Of a stretch of DNA of 64,000 bases, positions 1-8,894 are shown one piece after another. The notes beneath the pieces are model-generated. The model ran no database searches. It was not told the DNA's origin and saw only the letters and a list, made by a program, of their open reading frames with translations. Source of the DNA: an uncultured Erythrobacter sp. (GTDB lineage: Bacteria; Pseudomonadota; Alphaproteobacteria; Sphingomonadales; Sphingomonadaceae); assembly GCA_947501215.1 (NCBI GenBank), contig CANMUS010000002.1:737726-801725 (forward strand). The letters run 5' to 3'. A program made the position numbers and the translations under genes. Each line of letters begins with the position of its first letter. The first letter of the stretch is position 1.

Positions 1-2
1 AA

Positions 3-260
3 GAAGAAGTGCGGAGCAAGCTTGCGCCCGACGAGGCGGAGCGGCGCGCGGCGATCGTCGCGCTGGCGAGGCGGCGCAGGTTCGGCCCTTATGCCGGGCC
101 GCCGCCCACAGATACAGAAGCCGCGCACAAGCTGCGTGAAAAGCGGCTTGCCGCGCTGCTGCGTGCAGGCCATGATTTCAACGCGGCACGGCGCGTGCTG
201 GAAGCCGCGACTGTCAAGGAGCTCGAAGAATGGGTCGCGGAAGCAGCGCAGGACGATTGA
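3..260 (+). CDS. recX: RecX family protein, C-terminal part (5' end outside window)
   Basis: The reading frame is open from the first complete codon of the window to TGA at 258-260, so the gene begins upstream. The visible 85 or so residues are basic and helical, with a 'LAALLRAGHDFNAARRVL' stretch like the last three-helix repeat of RecX, followed by a short acidic tail. RecX proteins bind RecA filaments and limit recombinase activity in the cytoplasm. The stop overlaps the ATG of the next gene (TGATG), so the two are probably translated together. The call rests on the C-terminal pattern alone; the diagnostic N-terminal repeats cannot be seen. Confidence 0.6.
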   Translation, partial: EEVRSKLAPDEAERRAAIVALARRRRFGPYAGPPPTDTEAAHKLREKRLAALLRAGHDFNAARRVLEAATVKELEEWVAEAAQDD

Positions 261-745
261 TGGCGCGTGGCCTGGCGGGGCTCGCCGCGGCGCTGCTCGC
301 GGCCTGTTCGGCGCAACCGGCAGCGGAAGCCGGACCTGCGGCGGACGTCGCGGCCGAGACGACGCATCCCGTTTCCGGCCTCGAAGTCATCCCGCTCACC
401 GTCACCGGCGCGTCGGGCACGCATCGCTTCGCTGTCGAGCTTGCCGACTCGCCCGAAGCCCAGCGCCGCGGCCTGATGTTCCGCACTGAGCTGCCGGACG
501 ATGCGGGCATGATCTTTCCCTATGACGGGACGACGGCGCAAAGCTTCTGGATGAAAAACACGCCGCTGCCGCTCGACATCATTTTCATCGGGCCGGACGG
601 GCGGATCAGCAATATTGCCGCGATGACGGAGCCCTATTCGCTCGAATCGGTTTATTCGGTCGGCCCGGTCCTCGGCGTGCTGGAGCTGCGCGGCGGCCTT
701 GCGAGCGAGCTCGGGATCGAGCCCGGCGACAAGGTGGATTGGTGA
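260..745 (+). CDS. DUF192 family lipoprotein
   Basis: A 161-residue protein of the DUF192 family. It opens with a lipoprotein signal (hydrophobic run, then lipobox ending LLAAC at residue 16), so it should be exported and lipidated. The mature part carries the family pattern: 'RRGLMFRTELPDDAGMIF' and 'FWMKNTPLPLDIIFI' around residues 70-110. The biochemical role of DUF192 is not established. The ATG at 260 overlaps the recX stop; a longer start at 230 would spoil the signal peptide, so I prefer 260. Confidence 0.85.
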   Translation: MARGLAGLAAALLAACSAQPAAEAGPAADVAAETTHPVSGLEVIPLTVTGASGTHRFAVELADSPEAQRRGLMFRTELPDDAGMIFPYDGTTAQSFWMKNTPLPLDIIFIGPDGRISNIAAMTEPYSLESVYSVGPVLGVLELRGGLASELGIEPGDKVDW

Positions 746-925
746 TGGGGAGATGAGTGTACGCCTGCGCCTGCCAGGAACCAGACAACCGAGCGGATGC
801 GAGGCAAGCGCGACTGCGCGCCCGCAGCGACGCGACCTTAAGGTCGTGTGAGCGAGGAAAGCCAAGTGCGCGGATGCGCACGCCGGCGCTTGAGGCGCAG
901 CAAATAAAAGGCTAATCGCGCCGCC
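746..925. other. Intergenic segment, possible interspersed repeat
   Basis: 180 bases without a credible gene. They contain the small palindrome GACCTTAAGGTC (about 834-845) and a reverse-strand reading frame with a peptide ('ACLASARLSGSWQAQAYTH') of a kind I recall as a recurrent spurious ORF in Erythrobacteraceae genomes. That suggests a dispersed intergenic repeat rather than a gene. The window holds only one copy, so the repeat claim is inference. Confidence 0.25.
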
Positions 926-1324
926 ATGAGCTTTCTCGGCAAGATCTTCACCTGGTGGAACGGTGCCACCATCGGCACCATGCTGTGGTCCTCGCGCAAT
1001 GGCGAACATGTCGGCACCGATGCGCAGGGCAATGCCTATTATCGCTCCAAGAAGCGCGGCGAAGGGCAGCGCGAGCGGCGCTGGGTGATTTACGAAGGCA
1101 ATAACGACGCGAGCCGCATCCCGGCCGAATGGCACGGCTGGCTGCACGGCGCGGGCGAAGATGTGCCCGAGAGCTTCCTGCCGCCGCCGCGCATCTGGGA
1201 AGCGGATTACACGCCGAACGCCACGGGCACGACGGGTGCCTATCGCCCCGCCGGTGCGCTCGAACGCGGCGGCAAGCGTGCGCGCGCGGTCGGCGATTAC
1301 GAAGCTTGGTCGCCGGACGCGTGA
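926..1324 (+). CDS. NADH:ubiquinone oxidoreductase subunit NDUFA12 homologue
   Basis: A 132-residue homologue of the mitochondrial complex I accessory subunit NDUFA12 (B17.2), which alphaproteobacteria retain. The sequence has the expected 'GTDAQGNAYYRSK', 'RRWVIYEG' and 'EWHGWLH' blocks, and a C-terminal 'YEAWSP' motif. It is thought to sit on the peripheral arm of complex I at the inner membrane. It is encoded away from a nuo operon here and next to a DUF2155 lipoprotein gene, a frequent alphaproteobacterial arrangement. The next gene begins 2 bases after its stop. Confidence 0.92.
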   Translation: MSFLGKIFTWWNGATIGTMLWSSRNGEHVGTDAQGNAYYRSKKRGEGQRERRWVIYEGNNDASRIPAEWHGWLHGAGEDVPESFLPPPRIWEADYTPNATGTTGAYRPAGALERGGKRARAVGDYEAWSPDA

Positions 1325-1326
1325 GC

Positions 1327-1839
1327 ATGCGCGGGGCACTCGCCCTCATCGGCACCATGGCTTTGGTCGCAGGCTGCTCGGACGAGGTTCCGGAAACGCC
1401 TGCGACGCTGGAAACCGAAATCCCCGAGGATTTGCAGCAGTCGGAGCTGCCTGAGGTGCCCGCCGACGAAGCCGGCATCGGCACGCCCATGGCCGAGCGA
1501 GTCGCCACGATCGGCCTTCTCAACAAGCGCAACAATGTCAGCCAGGAGTTCGAGCTTTCGCCCGGCGAGCAGCGGCGCGCGGGCGATGTCATCGTGCGGC
1601 TGCAGGCCTGCGAGCGCACCGCGCCGTGGGAAATGCCGAAGGAAACCGGTGCCTTCGTCCAGGTGCTGGTGCGTCAGCGGGGTAGCGAGGACCAGTTTGC
1701 CCGCATTTTCTCGGGTTGGCTGTTCAAGAACTCGCCCAGCCTGAACGTCGTCGAACACCCGATCTACGACGTCTGGGTCAAGGATTGCGCGATGAGCTTC
1801 CCGGGCGAAGAGGCCTTGGACGAGGCCACTTCCGAATAG
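1327..1839 (+). CDS. DUF2155 domain lipoprotein
   Basis: A 170-residue protein with a lipoprotein signal (lipobox ending VAGC, Cys17) and a DUF2155 domain from about residue 55. The domain has a central 'QACERTAPWE' element and the pairs 'FARIFSGWLFKNSPSLN' and 'YDVWVKDC', with two cysteines that could form a disulfide. Its function is unknown; it is probably periplasmic. ATG 1327 follows the NDUFA12 stop by 2 bases; a GTG at 1321 is an alternative. The last 76 bases overlap the convergent aat gene, so each C-terminus is encoded antisense to the other. Confidence 0.85.
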   Translation: MRGALALIGTMALVAGCSDEVPETPATLETEIPEDLQQSELPEVPADEAGIGTPMAERVATIGLLNKRNNVSQEFELSPGEQRRAGDVIVRLQACERTAPWEMPKETGAFVQVLVRQRGSEDQFARIFSGWLFKNSPSLNVVEHPIYDVWVKDCAMSFPGEEALDEATSE

Positions 1840-2495
1840 GAGCGGATCGCCGTGGGGATTGCCATCTCCGGCGACCCCGTGGCCCCCGACAGCAGGCCGA
1901 GATAGCCCGCTTGCGGCAGCGCCACAGCGCCCAGCGTCGCGAGGTGTTCGGTCATGAACTGGCAATCGAGCAGGCGATAACCCGCTTTGCGCATAGCGGC
2001 GACCAGCCACGCCAGCGCCACCTTGCTCGCATCGGTCCGGCGGCTGAACATGCTTTCCCCGCAGAACACCTGGTCGAAGGCGACGCCGTAAAGCCCGCCT
2101 GCCAATTCCCCGTCCTGCCAGCATTCGATCGAATGGGCATGACCGGCGCGGTGGAGCGCGAGATAGCTCGCCTCGATGCGGTGGCTGATCCAGCTTTCCG
2201 CATGCTCTTCGCGCGGCTCGGCGCAGGCGGCGATGACCTCGCCGAAAGCGCGGTCGCACGTTACCTCGAAGCGACCTTGCCGCAGCGTCTTGCGCAGGCT
2301 GCCCGACAGGCGGAACCCGTCCAGCGGGATGATCGCCCGCTCGCGCGGCTCGACCCAATAGACCTCCGGGTCACTACGATGGTCGGCCATGGGGAACACG
2401 CCCGCGCGATAGGCGCGCAGTAGCAGGTCGACGGGAATCACTTGGGAGCCAGGGGCGTGCATCGCGGGCGGTCTTACCAGTTCGCCGCCACGCAT
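1764..2495 (-). CDS. aat: Leucyl/phenylalanyl-tRNA-protein transferase
   Basis: A 243-residue Aat. It transfers Leu or Phe from aminoacyl-tRNA to N-terminal Arg or Lys of proteins, making N-degrons for ClpS/ClpAP (a clpS gene lies at 19.1 kb). Family signatures visible are 'YRAGVFPMAD' near the N-terminus, 'YWVEPRERAIIPLDGFR', 'WISHRIEASYLALHRAGHAHSIE' split across residues 101-123, and 'GGLYGVAFDQVFCGESMFS'. ATG 2495 has a weak GGCGG upstream; Met12 (2462) is an alternative. The 3' end overlaps the convergent DUF2155 gene by 76 bases. Confidence 0.93.
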   Translation of the reverse strand: MRGGELVRPPAMHAPGSQVIPVDLLLRAYRAGVFPMADHRSDPEVYWVEPRERAIIPLDGFRLSGSLRKTLRQGRFEVTCDRAFGEVIAACAEPREEHAESWISHRIEASYLALHRAGHAHSIECWQDGELAGGLYGVAFDQVFCGESMFSRRTDASKVALAWLVAAMRKAGYRLLDCQFMTEHLATLGAVALPQAGYLGLLSGATGSPEMAIPTAIRSYSEVASSKASSPGKLIAQSLTQTS

Positions 2496-2547
2496 GATAT
2501 CCGCCTTGCTATTCGCGCGGCCCCATATTAGAGCGCGCCCTCGCTGC

Positions 2548-2623
2548 AGGGGTGTAGCTCAGCTGGTAGAGCATCGGTCTCCAAAACCGAGGGCCACGGG
2601 TTCGAATCCTGTCACCCCTGCCA
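2548..2623 (+). tRNA. tRNA-Trp (CCA anticodon)
   Basis: A 76-base cloverleaf. The acceptor arm AGGGGTG pairs perfectly with CACCCCT, followed by discriminator G and an encoded CCA. The D-arm is GCTC...GAGC, the anticodon stem CGGTC... holds the loop with CCA, and the T-arm contains GTTCGAATC. CCA reads UGG, so this is tRNA-Trp. Confidence 0.97.
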
Positions 2624-2674
2624 TTTCCTTTTCCTTACTTGTCCAGCGCCGCGCCGCGCCCTATCGCGCCGCGC

Positions 2675-3562
2675 ATGACAGAAGAAGAAAAGCGGAGACG
2701 CGATCTCGCAGATCGCAAGTTCTACCCGGCCGAAGAAGAGGCCAAGTTCGAAAAATCTTTGCCGAAGCAGACGCCGCAGACGGCGCATCCGGCCTATAAG
2801 CTCGCCTTCCAGGACAAGGACTTCCTGCTGCGCGAGGAATTGCGCCCGGTGCGCTTCCAGCTGGAGCTGCTGAAGCCGGAAATGATCCTCGACGAGGCCG
2901 GGGTCGGATCGACCATGGTGATGTACGGTAGCGCGCGCATCCCGCCCCCCGAATCTGCCGAGGAAGCACTGGAAGGCGCCAAGGACCTGCCCGACGACGA
3001 GCGCAAGATCGTTGAGAGCCTTGTCGCGAAGAGCAAATATTATGGTGAGGCGCGCAAGCTCGCACGACTGGTCACCGAAAAGTCGATCATCGAGGACGGC
3101 AAGCGCCAGTTCGTCGTCTGCTCGGGCGGCGGCCCTTCCATCATGGAAGCGGCCAATCGCGGCGCCAGCGATGCGGGCGGGGAAAGCATCGGGCTCAACA
3201 TCATCCTGCCGCACGAACAGGCGCCCAACAGCTATGTGACGCCCTATCTGTCGCTCAACTTCCACTATTTCGCTTTGCGCAAAATGCATTTCCTGCTGCG
3301 CGCGAAGGCCGTTGCCGTATTCCCCGGCGGCTTCGGCACGTTCGACGAATTCTTCGAACTGCTGACGCTGATCCAGACCGGCAAGATGAAACCGATGCCG
3401 ATCCTGCTGTTCGGCAAGGATTTCTGGACCCGCGTGGTGAATTTCGAGGCGATTGCCGAGGAGGGCACGATCTCGAAGAAAGATCTCGACCTGTTCCGCT
3501 GGTGCGAAACAGCGGACGAGGCCTGGGCGCATATCAGCGCCTTCTACGAACTCGACCGCTAA
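2675..3562 (+). CDS. LOG family / TIGR00730 Rossmann-fold protein
   Basis: A 295-residue protein of the lysine-decarboxylase-like LOG family. The defining motifs are present: 'SGGGPSIMEAANRG' in the middle and 'FPGGFGTFDEFFE' (PGGxGTxxE) near residue 220. Some members are cytokinin riboside monophosphate phosphoribohydrolases, and bacterial ones may be nucleotide 5'-monophosphate nucleosidases. This is the longer alphaproteobacterial form with an extra N-terminal region of about 80 residues. The ATG at 2675 is preferred over an upstream TTG. Confidence 0.85.
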   Translation: MTEEEKRRRDLADRKFYPAEEEAKFEKSLPKQTPQTAHPAYKLAFQDKDFLLREELRPVRFQLELLKPEMILDEAGVGSTMVMYGSARIPPPESAEEALEGAKDLPDDERKIVESLVAKSKYYGEARKLARLVTEKSIIEDGKRQFVVCSGGGPSIMEAANRGASDAGGESIGLNIILPHEQAPNSYVTPYLSLNFHYFALRKMHFLLRAKAVAVFPGGFGTFDEFFELLTLIQTGKMKPMPILLFGKDFWTRVVNFEAIAEEGTISKKDLDLFRWCETADEAWAHISAFYELDR

Positions 3563-3569
3563 GGCCGGG

Positions 3570-4373
3570 TCACTCGGAAGATAGCGAGCGCACGGCCTGA
3601 TGGCCGAGCGGGCCGTTACCCTCACCGAAGCCGGGCGCGCTCTCGATTGCCGCGAAGGTAAAGGCGCGGGCGATCCGCACGGCATGGGTCAGCGGCTGGC
3701 GATGAGCCAGCATTGTGGCGAGCGCGGCGGATAGCGTGCAGCCCGTGCCGTGGGTGTGCCGCGTATCGAGTCGGGCGTGGCCGAAGCTGCCGATCTTGCC
3801 TGCTGCGGAGACGATCCGGTCGATGGCTTCGCTGCCCTCTCCATGACCGCCCTTGGCGAGGATGACCGTGTCGTGGCGTGATGCGAGTTCGCCGGCCGCG
3901 TCGTAGATTGCTTCGTCTGCCAGCGTGTCCTGACCGGTCAGCGCGGCGAGTTCGGGCAAGTTGGGGGTGACCACCGTGGCGATGTCCATCAGCGCGCCAA
4001 AGGCGGCGATCGTCGCCTCGCTCGCCAGTTCCGCACCGCTTGTCGCGACCATGACCGGATCGAATACGATGGGGCCGGCAAAACTGTCGAGACGCTCTGC
4101 CAGCAGCATGGCGATCTCGGGCGAGCCGAGCATGCCGATCTTGATTGCGTCGGCGCCGATATCGTCGAGGCAGCTCTCGACCTGATCGAGTACAAGGTCT
4201 GGATGCATGACCTCCACCCCCTGTACGCCCCGCGTATTCTGCGCTGTCACGGCGGTGATCGCGGTCATCGCATAGCCGCCGAGCATTGCGATGGTCTTGA
4301 TGTCGGCCTGAATACCGGCTCCGCCCGAACTGTCCGAGCCGGCGATCGAGAGGACTCTGGGAGGGGCGCTCAT
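3570..4373 (-). CDS. thiD: Hydroxymethylpyrimidine/phosphomethylpyrimidine kinase
   Basis: A 267-residue ribokinase-fold kinase that phosphorylates HMP and HMP-P in thiamine biosynthesis. Signatures are the N-terminal 'SIAGSDSSGGAGIQADIK', 'TAQNTRGV', 'IKIGMLGS', 'VFDPVMVATSG', 'VTPNLPE', 'ILAKGGHG', and the catalytic 'HGTGCTLSAA' near the C-terminus. The start ATG at 4373 overlaps the stop of the upstream DUF1272 gene (ATGA). It is the last gene of glmM-DUF1272-thiD. Confidence 0.95.
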   Translation of the reverse strand: MSAPPRVLSIAGSDSSGGAGIQADIKTIAMLGGYAMTAITAVTAQNTRGVQGVEVMHPDLVLDQVESCLDDIGADAIKIGMLGSPEIAMLLAERLDSFAGPIVFDPVMVATSGAELASEATIAAFGALMDIATVVTPNLPELAALTGQDTLADEAIYDAAGELASRHDTVILAKGGHGEGSEAIDRIVSAAGKIGSFGHARLDTRHTHGTGCTLSAALATMLAHRQPLTHAVRIARAFTFAAIESAPGFGEGNGPLGHQAVRSLSSE

Positions 4374-4597
4374 CCCTTGAACCTGCGCTCTTGCGAGGCA
4401 GGAAGCTTTTCCTGCAGCGCCTTGCTTCGCGTCGGGCGATCCATCAGTTCGCCGCCGCAATTGGGGCAACGGTCGTCGAGCGCTTCGGAGCATTCGGCGC
4501 AGAAGGTGCATTCGACACTACAGATGAAGGCACCGGGCGCCTCGGCGGGCAAGTCGGTGCCGCAACGCTCGCAATCGGGACGCATTTCCAGCGCCAT
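4370..4597 (-). CDS. DUF1272 zinc-ribbon protein
   Basis: A 75-residue small protein with four paired cysteine motifs: 'CERCG', 'CSVECTFCAEC' and 'CPNCGGEL', which together suggest a bound zinc. This matches DUF1272. Function is unknown. The start overlaps the glmM stop and its stop overlaps the thiD start, both as ATGA, so translation of all three genes is likely coupled. A longer start at 4639 would lie inside glmM and is less likely. Confidence 0.88.
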   Translation of the reverse strand: MALEMRPDCERCGTDLPAEAPGAFICSVECTFCAECSEALDDRCPNCGGELMDRPTRSKALQEKLPASQERRFKG

Positions 4598-5934
4598 CAG
4601 GCAGCTGCCTTCACGGCATCGCAGATCCGGTCGACGCACGCCTCGACCTGTGCGGCATCGTCGCCTTCCGCCATCACGCGGATGACGGGTTCTGTTCCGG
4701 AAGGCCGGATCACCAACCGACCCTTGCCTTCGAGCTCAGCTTCGGCTTCGGCAATTACCTGCTTCACGGTTTCGTTGTCGAGCGGCTTGCCGCCCGAATA
4801 GCGCACGTTCTTCAGCAATTGCGGCACCGGATCGAAGACATGGAGCAACTCGCTTGCCGGCTTGCCCGATCGCACGAGGCTGGCGAGCACGCGCAGCGCC
4901 GCGACCGACCCGTCTCCGGTAGTCGCGTGGTCGAGCAGGATCATGTGGCCGGACTGCTCTCCGCCGACGTTGAACCCACCTTCCTTCATCCGTTCCAGCA
5001 CATAGCGATCGCCGACCTTGGTCCGCTCCAGCGTCAGGCCGAGGTTCTCGAGATACCGCTCCAGCCCGAGGTTCGACATGACCGTCGCCACGACGCCGCC
5101 GCCGGTCAGCGAGCCGCGCTCGTGCATGCGCGAGGCGATCAGCGCCATGATCTGGTCGCCATCGACCGTCTCGCCCTTCTCGTCGATGACGATCAACCGG
5201 TCGGCATCTCCGTCGAGCGCGATGCCGATGTCCGCGCCTTCCTCCACGACCCTGGCCTTGATCGCTTCGAGCGAAGTCGAACCGACGCCGTCGTTGATGT
5301 TCGTACCGTTCGGATCGACGCCAAGGGTGATGACCTTCGCCCCCAGTTCCCAGATGACCGATGGTGCGACCTGATAGGCCGCGCCGTTGGCGCAATCGAC
5401 CACCACCGTGAGGTTGTCGAAGCGGATGTCGCTGGCCACCGACTGCTTGATCGCATGGATGTAACGCCCGCGCGCGTCGTCGATCCGGCGGGCGCGGCCA
5501 ATGCGGTCTGCCGAGACAAGCAAGGGCTGTTGTTCGAGCAGACGCTCGATCGAAACCTCCGCATCGTCCGACAACTTGAAGCCATCGGGACCGAACAGCT
5601 TGATGCCGTTGTCCTCGAACGGGTTGTGGCTGGCGGAGATCATCACGCCGAGGTCGGCGCGCATCTCGCGGGTGAGCAGGGCGATGGCGGGGGTGGGCAG
5701 CGGCCCGGTCATGATCACATCCATGCCCACGCTTGTGAAACCGGCAACCAGCGCGCTTTCCATCATGTAGCCCGAAAGGCGCGTGTCCTTGCCGATCACG
5801 ACGCGGTGCCGGTGGTCGCCGCGCAGGAAGTGCGTGCCTGCCGCCTGGCCCACGCGCATGGCGGTTTCGGCTGTCATCACGCCTTCGTTGGTGCGTCCGC
5901 GAATGCCGTCGGTGCCGAAGAACTTGCGTGCCAT
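4597..5934 (-). CDS. glmM: Phosphoglucosamine mutase
   Basis: A 445-residue GlmM converting glucosamine-6-phosphate to glucosamine-1-phosphate for UDP-GlcNAc, peptidoglycan and LPS synthesis. Seen are the N-terminal '[13 protein letters not shown]', the phosphoserine loop '[15 protein letters not shown]', the metal loop 'DGDADRLI', the sugar-binding 'GGEQSGHMI' and the phosphate-binding '[12 protein letters not shown]'. The length is normal. ATG 5934 puts the first residues at the family's usual '[13 protein letters not shown]'. It is first in an operon with the DUF1272 gene and thiD. Confidence 0.97.
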   Translation of the reverse strand: MARKFFGTDGIRGRTNEGVMTAETAMRVGQAAGTHFLRGDHRHRVVIGKDTRLSGYMMESALVAGFTSVGMDVIMTGPLPTPAIALLTREMRADLGVMISASHNPFEDNGIKLFGPDGFKLSDDAEVSIERLLEQQPLLVSADRIGRARRIDDARGRYIHAIKQSVASDIRFDNLTVVVDCANGAAYQVAPSVIWELGAKVITLGVDPNGTNINDGVGSTSLEAIKARVVEEGADIGIALDGDADRLIVIDEKGETVDGDQIMALIASRMHERGSLTGGGVVATVMSNLGLERYLENLGLTLERTKVGDRYVLERMKEGGFNVGGEQSGHMILLDHATTGDGSVAALRVLASLVRSGKPASELLHVFDPVPQLLKNVRYSGGKPLDNETVKQVIAEAEAELEGKGRLVIRPSGTEPVIRVMAEGDDAAQVEACVDRICDAVKAAA

Positions 5935-6108
5935 ATGCGTTGGAAACTCCTGCCTTTCGCGCGCGCTCTCTGTGCCGCGAATGCCGGGCGAAAGAAACCC
6001 CTGGCGATCTTTTCGCCGGGAAATGGCGGGAGGCTGCAACTCATCGCTTCCCCGCGCGTTGCAAACCTGAACCTTACCTTTCCGACGCCAGACTAGAGGG
6101 GACTCCCA

Positions 6109-6720
6109 ATGGCATTCGATCTGATCGACCTACCCTATGACGACACTGCACTCGAGCCGGCCGTTTCGGCCAAAACGCTGTCGTATCACCACGGCAAGCA
6201 CCACCAGGCCTATATCGACAAGACCAATAAGGCGATCGAGGGCACCGACCATGCCGACAAGAGCCTGGAAGAGGTGATCGCTGCGGCCCGCGGATCGGAC
6301 CAGGGCCTGTTCAACAATTCGGCCCAGAGCTGGAACCACGGCTTCTACTGGCACTCGATGGCGGCTGACGAGACCTCCGCTTCGGACGAACTGAAGTCCA
6401 TGATCGACCGCGACTTCGGCTCGGTCGATGGCCTCAAGGAAAAGCTCGCAGAGCGCGGCGCCGGCCATTTCGCCAGCGGCTGGGTCTGGCTCGTGGTCAA
6501 GGGCGGCAAGCTGACCATCGAAGAAACGCACGATGGCGACACGCTGGCCGATCAGGACGGCGTGAACCCGCTGCTCGTGATCGACCTGTGGGAGCATGCC
6601 TATTATCTCGACCACCAGAACGCCCGTCCGGCCTATCTCGACGCCGTGAACGGCAAGCTCAACTGGAGCTTCGCCAGCGAGAACCTCGCGCGCGGCACGA
6701 CTTGGGTCTATCCCAGCTAA
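6109..6720 (+). CDS. sodB: Superoxide dismutase, Fe type
   Basis: A 203-residue cytoplasmic superoxide dismutase. Metal ligands are visible: His27 in 'LSYHHGKHH', His77 in '[13 protein letters not shown]', and Asp and His in '[12 protein letters not shown]'. The glutamine in 'AQSWNH' and the absence of a signal peptide favour the iron form. The gene is monocistronic and followed by a strong hairpin terminator shared with the convergent permease gene. Confidence 0.95.
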   Translation: MAFDLIDLPYDDTALEPAVSAKTLSYHHGKHHQAYIDKTNKAIEGTDHADKSLEEVIAAARGSDQGLFNNSAQSWNHGFYWHSMAADETSASDELKSMIDRDFGSVDGLKEKLAERGAGHFASGWVWLVVKGGKLTIEETHDGDTLADQDGVNPLLVIDLWEHAYYLDHQNARPAYLDAVNGKLNWSFASENLARGTTWVYPS

Positions 6721-6744
6721 GTCACTTGGCTATCTGATTATGCG

Positions 6745-6778
6745 AAAGCCCGCTGCGCCACTCGCGCGGCGGGCTTTT
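6745..6778. terminator. Bidirectional hairpin terminator after sodB
   Basis: A 14-bp stem (AAAGCCCGCTGCGC with GCGCGGCGGGCTTT, one T-G wobble) with loop CACTC. It ends in TTTT on the + strand and starts with AAA, so it can serve both sodB and the convergent permease. Confidence 0.85.
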
Positions 6779-6788
6779 GCGTTTGCGC

Positions 6789-7964
6789 TCAGCTACTTTC
6801 CTCGGTTTCTTCGCCACCGAATATTTCGCTGGCGAACAGCGGCTCGCCGAAGACGAAGCCGACGAGGTTCGGCCTGCCGACATGGTCGAACAGGGCAGTC
6901 AGCATGAGCAGGATCGGGACCGACAGCAGCGCGCCGAAGACGCCCCAGATCCATGAAAAATAGGATAGGGCGATCAGGATCATTACCGGGTTCATGGTGA
7001 ACCGGGCGCCGAGGATCGACGGGGTAACGACATTCGCCTCCACCGTGTGCAGCGCGAGATAGGCGATCGCCGGGACCATGCCGAGCAGGATCGTATCCGC
7101 CGTGCCGATGCCGAACAGGCCCAGCAGCGTGACCATTACGATCGGCCCGATATAGGGCAGGAAATTCAGCAGCGCGGCAAGCCCGCCCCACATGATCGGC
7201 GCGTCGACACCAAGTGCCCATGCGCCGAGGGCCACGACCACGCCGACCATCGCGTTAATCCAGCCGACCGTGAGGATATAGGCGGCAACGCGCTCCTGCA
7301 CCTCGCGCAGCACCCGCGCCGCCTTTATGCTGGTGCCGAAGCTGGCGCGGCCGAACAGCAGGCGCTGGCGCAGGCGAACGCGCGCTTCGATCATGAAATA
7401 GGCCATCAGCAGGGTGAGCACGGTTTCGAGAACCACGCCGGGCGTCGCGAAGGCCAGTTCTTCCAGCAGGCTTGGGCTGGCGAGAACCACCTCGCGCCCG
7501 CCTTCGCGGCTCATCAGCTCGGCCAATTGCTCGTTGATCTGCGCAACCCAGGCGAACTGGCGCTGCAATTCGCCGAAGCGGTCCATCACCTGGTTGGCCA
7601 TCGCCGGCACATCGTCGAACAGCGCCACCGCCGGCTGGAGAATGAGCGCTAGGGCGAGCAGCAAGACAGCGAAAAATATCAGCAGCGCGACCAGCGAAGC
7701 GATCGCATTGGGCAAGCCCCAGCCGTTCAATTTGTCGGCGAGCGGGGACAGGATCACGGTCAGTACCAGCGCCGTCACCAGGGGCAGGAATACGACCGCG
7801 CCGATCGAAAGGACGAAGGGCAGGGCGAAGAACAGGCCGAGGCCGATCAGCAGCACCAGCGAGGAAATGAGTCGCAGCTCCTGCTCGGCAAAGGCGAGCC
7901 GCCGCGAGCGGCCCGTGCGCGCAGGCGTCGGTTCGACCGGTGCGGAGGCTTCGCTGTCGTCCAT
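6789..7964 (-). CDS. AI-2E family transporter (PF01594)
   Basis: A 391-residue polytopic inner-membrane protein. It has paired N-terminal membrane segments (about residues 30-75 and 88-112), a soluble loop from about 113 to 175, and five or so C-terminal segments. These include the family's 'LLNFLPYIGPIV' and the pattern 'NVVTPSILGARFTMNPVMI'. Members export small molecules or act as Na+/H+ antiporters; the substrate cannot be told from sequence. The acidic C-terminal tail 'GGEETEESS' is unremarkable. Confidence 0.88.
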   Translation of the reverse strand: MDDSEASAPVEPTPARTGRSRRLAFAEQELRLISSLVLLIGLGLFFALPFVLSIGAVVFLPLVTALVLTVILSPLADKLNGWGLPNAIASLVALLIFFAVLLLALALILQPAVALFDDVPAMANQVMDRFGELQRQFAWVAQINEQLAELMSREGGREVVLASPSLLEELAFATPGVVLETVLTLLMAYFMIEARVRLRQRLLFGRASFGTSIKAARVLREVQERVAAYILTVGWINAMVGVVVALGAWALGVDAPIMWGGLAALLNFLPYIGPIVMVTLLGLFGIGTADTILLGMVPAIAYLALHTVEANVVTPSILGARFTMNPVMILIALSYFSWIWGVFGALLSVPILLMLTALFDHVGRPNLVGFVFGEPLFASEIFGGEETEESS

Positions 7965-8024
7965 CGCGCCTATCTGCCGCGCACGGCAATTTCTGACAAG
8001 TTTACAGTGCGGTTTGCGCCTGCG

Positions 8025-8633
8025 TCAGCTGCGCGCGGCAATGCCGTTGCCTGCGGCGACGTCGTCGAGTTCTTCGAGGATCGCCCGGTGCGCCGCATCG
8101 TCCTGGAGCGAGCGCTTGGGGATCGAACCGTCGCTGAGCATCGTGTTCAGCGCAGCACGCGCGCGCCCGACACGGCTCTTGATCGTACCGACGGCGCAGT
8201 CGCAGATCGTGGCCGCTTCCTCGTACGAAAAGCCACCCGCGCCGACGAGCAATAGCGCTTCGCGACGTTCCGGCGGAAGCGTCAGCAGGGCGCGGTGCAT
8301 GTCCGACAGATGGATCGGCTCTTCCTGACCGGCGGGCGCCGTCAGGATGCGCTCGGCCACGGTCTCGTCATACTCGCCGCGGAAGCGGTTGCGCCGCATG
8401 TCGGTGAGATAGGCATTGCGCAGGATCACGAACGTCCATGCGCGCATGCTGGTGCCCGGCTGGAACCGTTCCTGCGCAGCCCACGCCTTGAGCAGCGTTT
8501 CCTGCACGAGGTCGTCGGCCATATCCGCACGTCCGCAGAGCCCGCGCGCAAACGCGCGCAGGTGCGGGACGACTTCCGTCAGTTCCCGCTTGAATTCGGC
8601 CTTCTCGGAGGCCGTTCGTTCAGTGCCTCCCAT
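8025..8633 (-). CDS. ecfG: General stress response sigma factor EcfG
   Basis: A 202-residue ECF sigma factor. Region 2 is around residues 25-95 ('DMADDLVQETLLKAWAA', 'MRAWTFVILRNAYLTDMRR') and region 4 around 115-165 ('LPPERREALLLVGAGGFSYE', 'AVGTIKSRVGRAR'). Its ATG overlaps the stop of nepR (ATGA), the classic nepR-ecfG pairing, and phyR and a sensor kinase lie close by. NepR binds EcfG until phosphorylated PhyR takes NepR away. An EcfG-type promoter before nepR implies autoregulation. Confidence 0.95.
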   Translation of the reverse strand: MGGTERTASEKAEFKRELTEVVPHLRAFARGLCGRADMADDLVQETLLKAWAAQERFQPGTSMRAWTFVILRNAYLTDMRRNRFRGEYDETVAERILTAPAGQEEPIHLSDMHRALLTLPPERREALLLVGAGGFSYEEAATICDCAVGTIKSRVGRARAALNTMLSDGSIPKRSLQDDAAHRAILEELDDVAAGNGIAARS

Positions 8634-8806
8634 CAGTCCTTCGTATCCAGTTGCTCGAGAAGATCCTTGAAGCTGTCCGGCAGCGGTTCGTCCACTACAG
8701 AATCATACAACTTGCGCAAACCGTTTGCCCATTCGGGATCCTTGCCGTCCCTCTTCGCGGTCGATCCGCCGCGAGGGGATGGCATGTGTGACTTATCGGA
8801 ATTCAT
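8633..8806 (-). CDS. nepR: Anti-sigma factor NepR
   Basis: A 57-residue protein. It has the NepR core: 'WANGLRKLYDSVVDEPLPDSF' at residues 31-51, followed by 'KDLLEQLD'. This is the two-helix element that binds EcfG and, alternatively, phospho-PhyR. ATG at 8806, TGA at 8633-8635 overlapping the ecfG start. The upstream region has a perfect GGAAC-N16-CGTT promoter on the same strand. The identification rests on the conserved core and on position. Confidence 0.93.
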   Translation of the reverse strand: MNSDKSHMPSPRGGSTAKRDGKDPEWANGLRKLYDSVVDEPLPDSFKDLLEQLDTKD

Positions 8807-8894
8807 ATCGATCCAGAATTATTCCCTCTACGGCTCTATTGCGCGCATCGCCATCACTGTGAGAGCGCAGAACCGAACCCGTGTGTGGAGGCGG

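Noticed and set aside
89..1339. Long reverse-strand reading frame
   Set aside because: It runs antisense to four well-supported genes, has no family features and has the Arg/Ala-rich composition of a shadow frame in GC-rich DNA.
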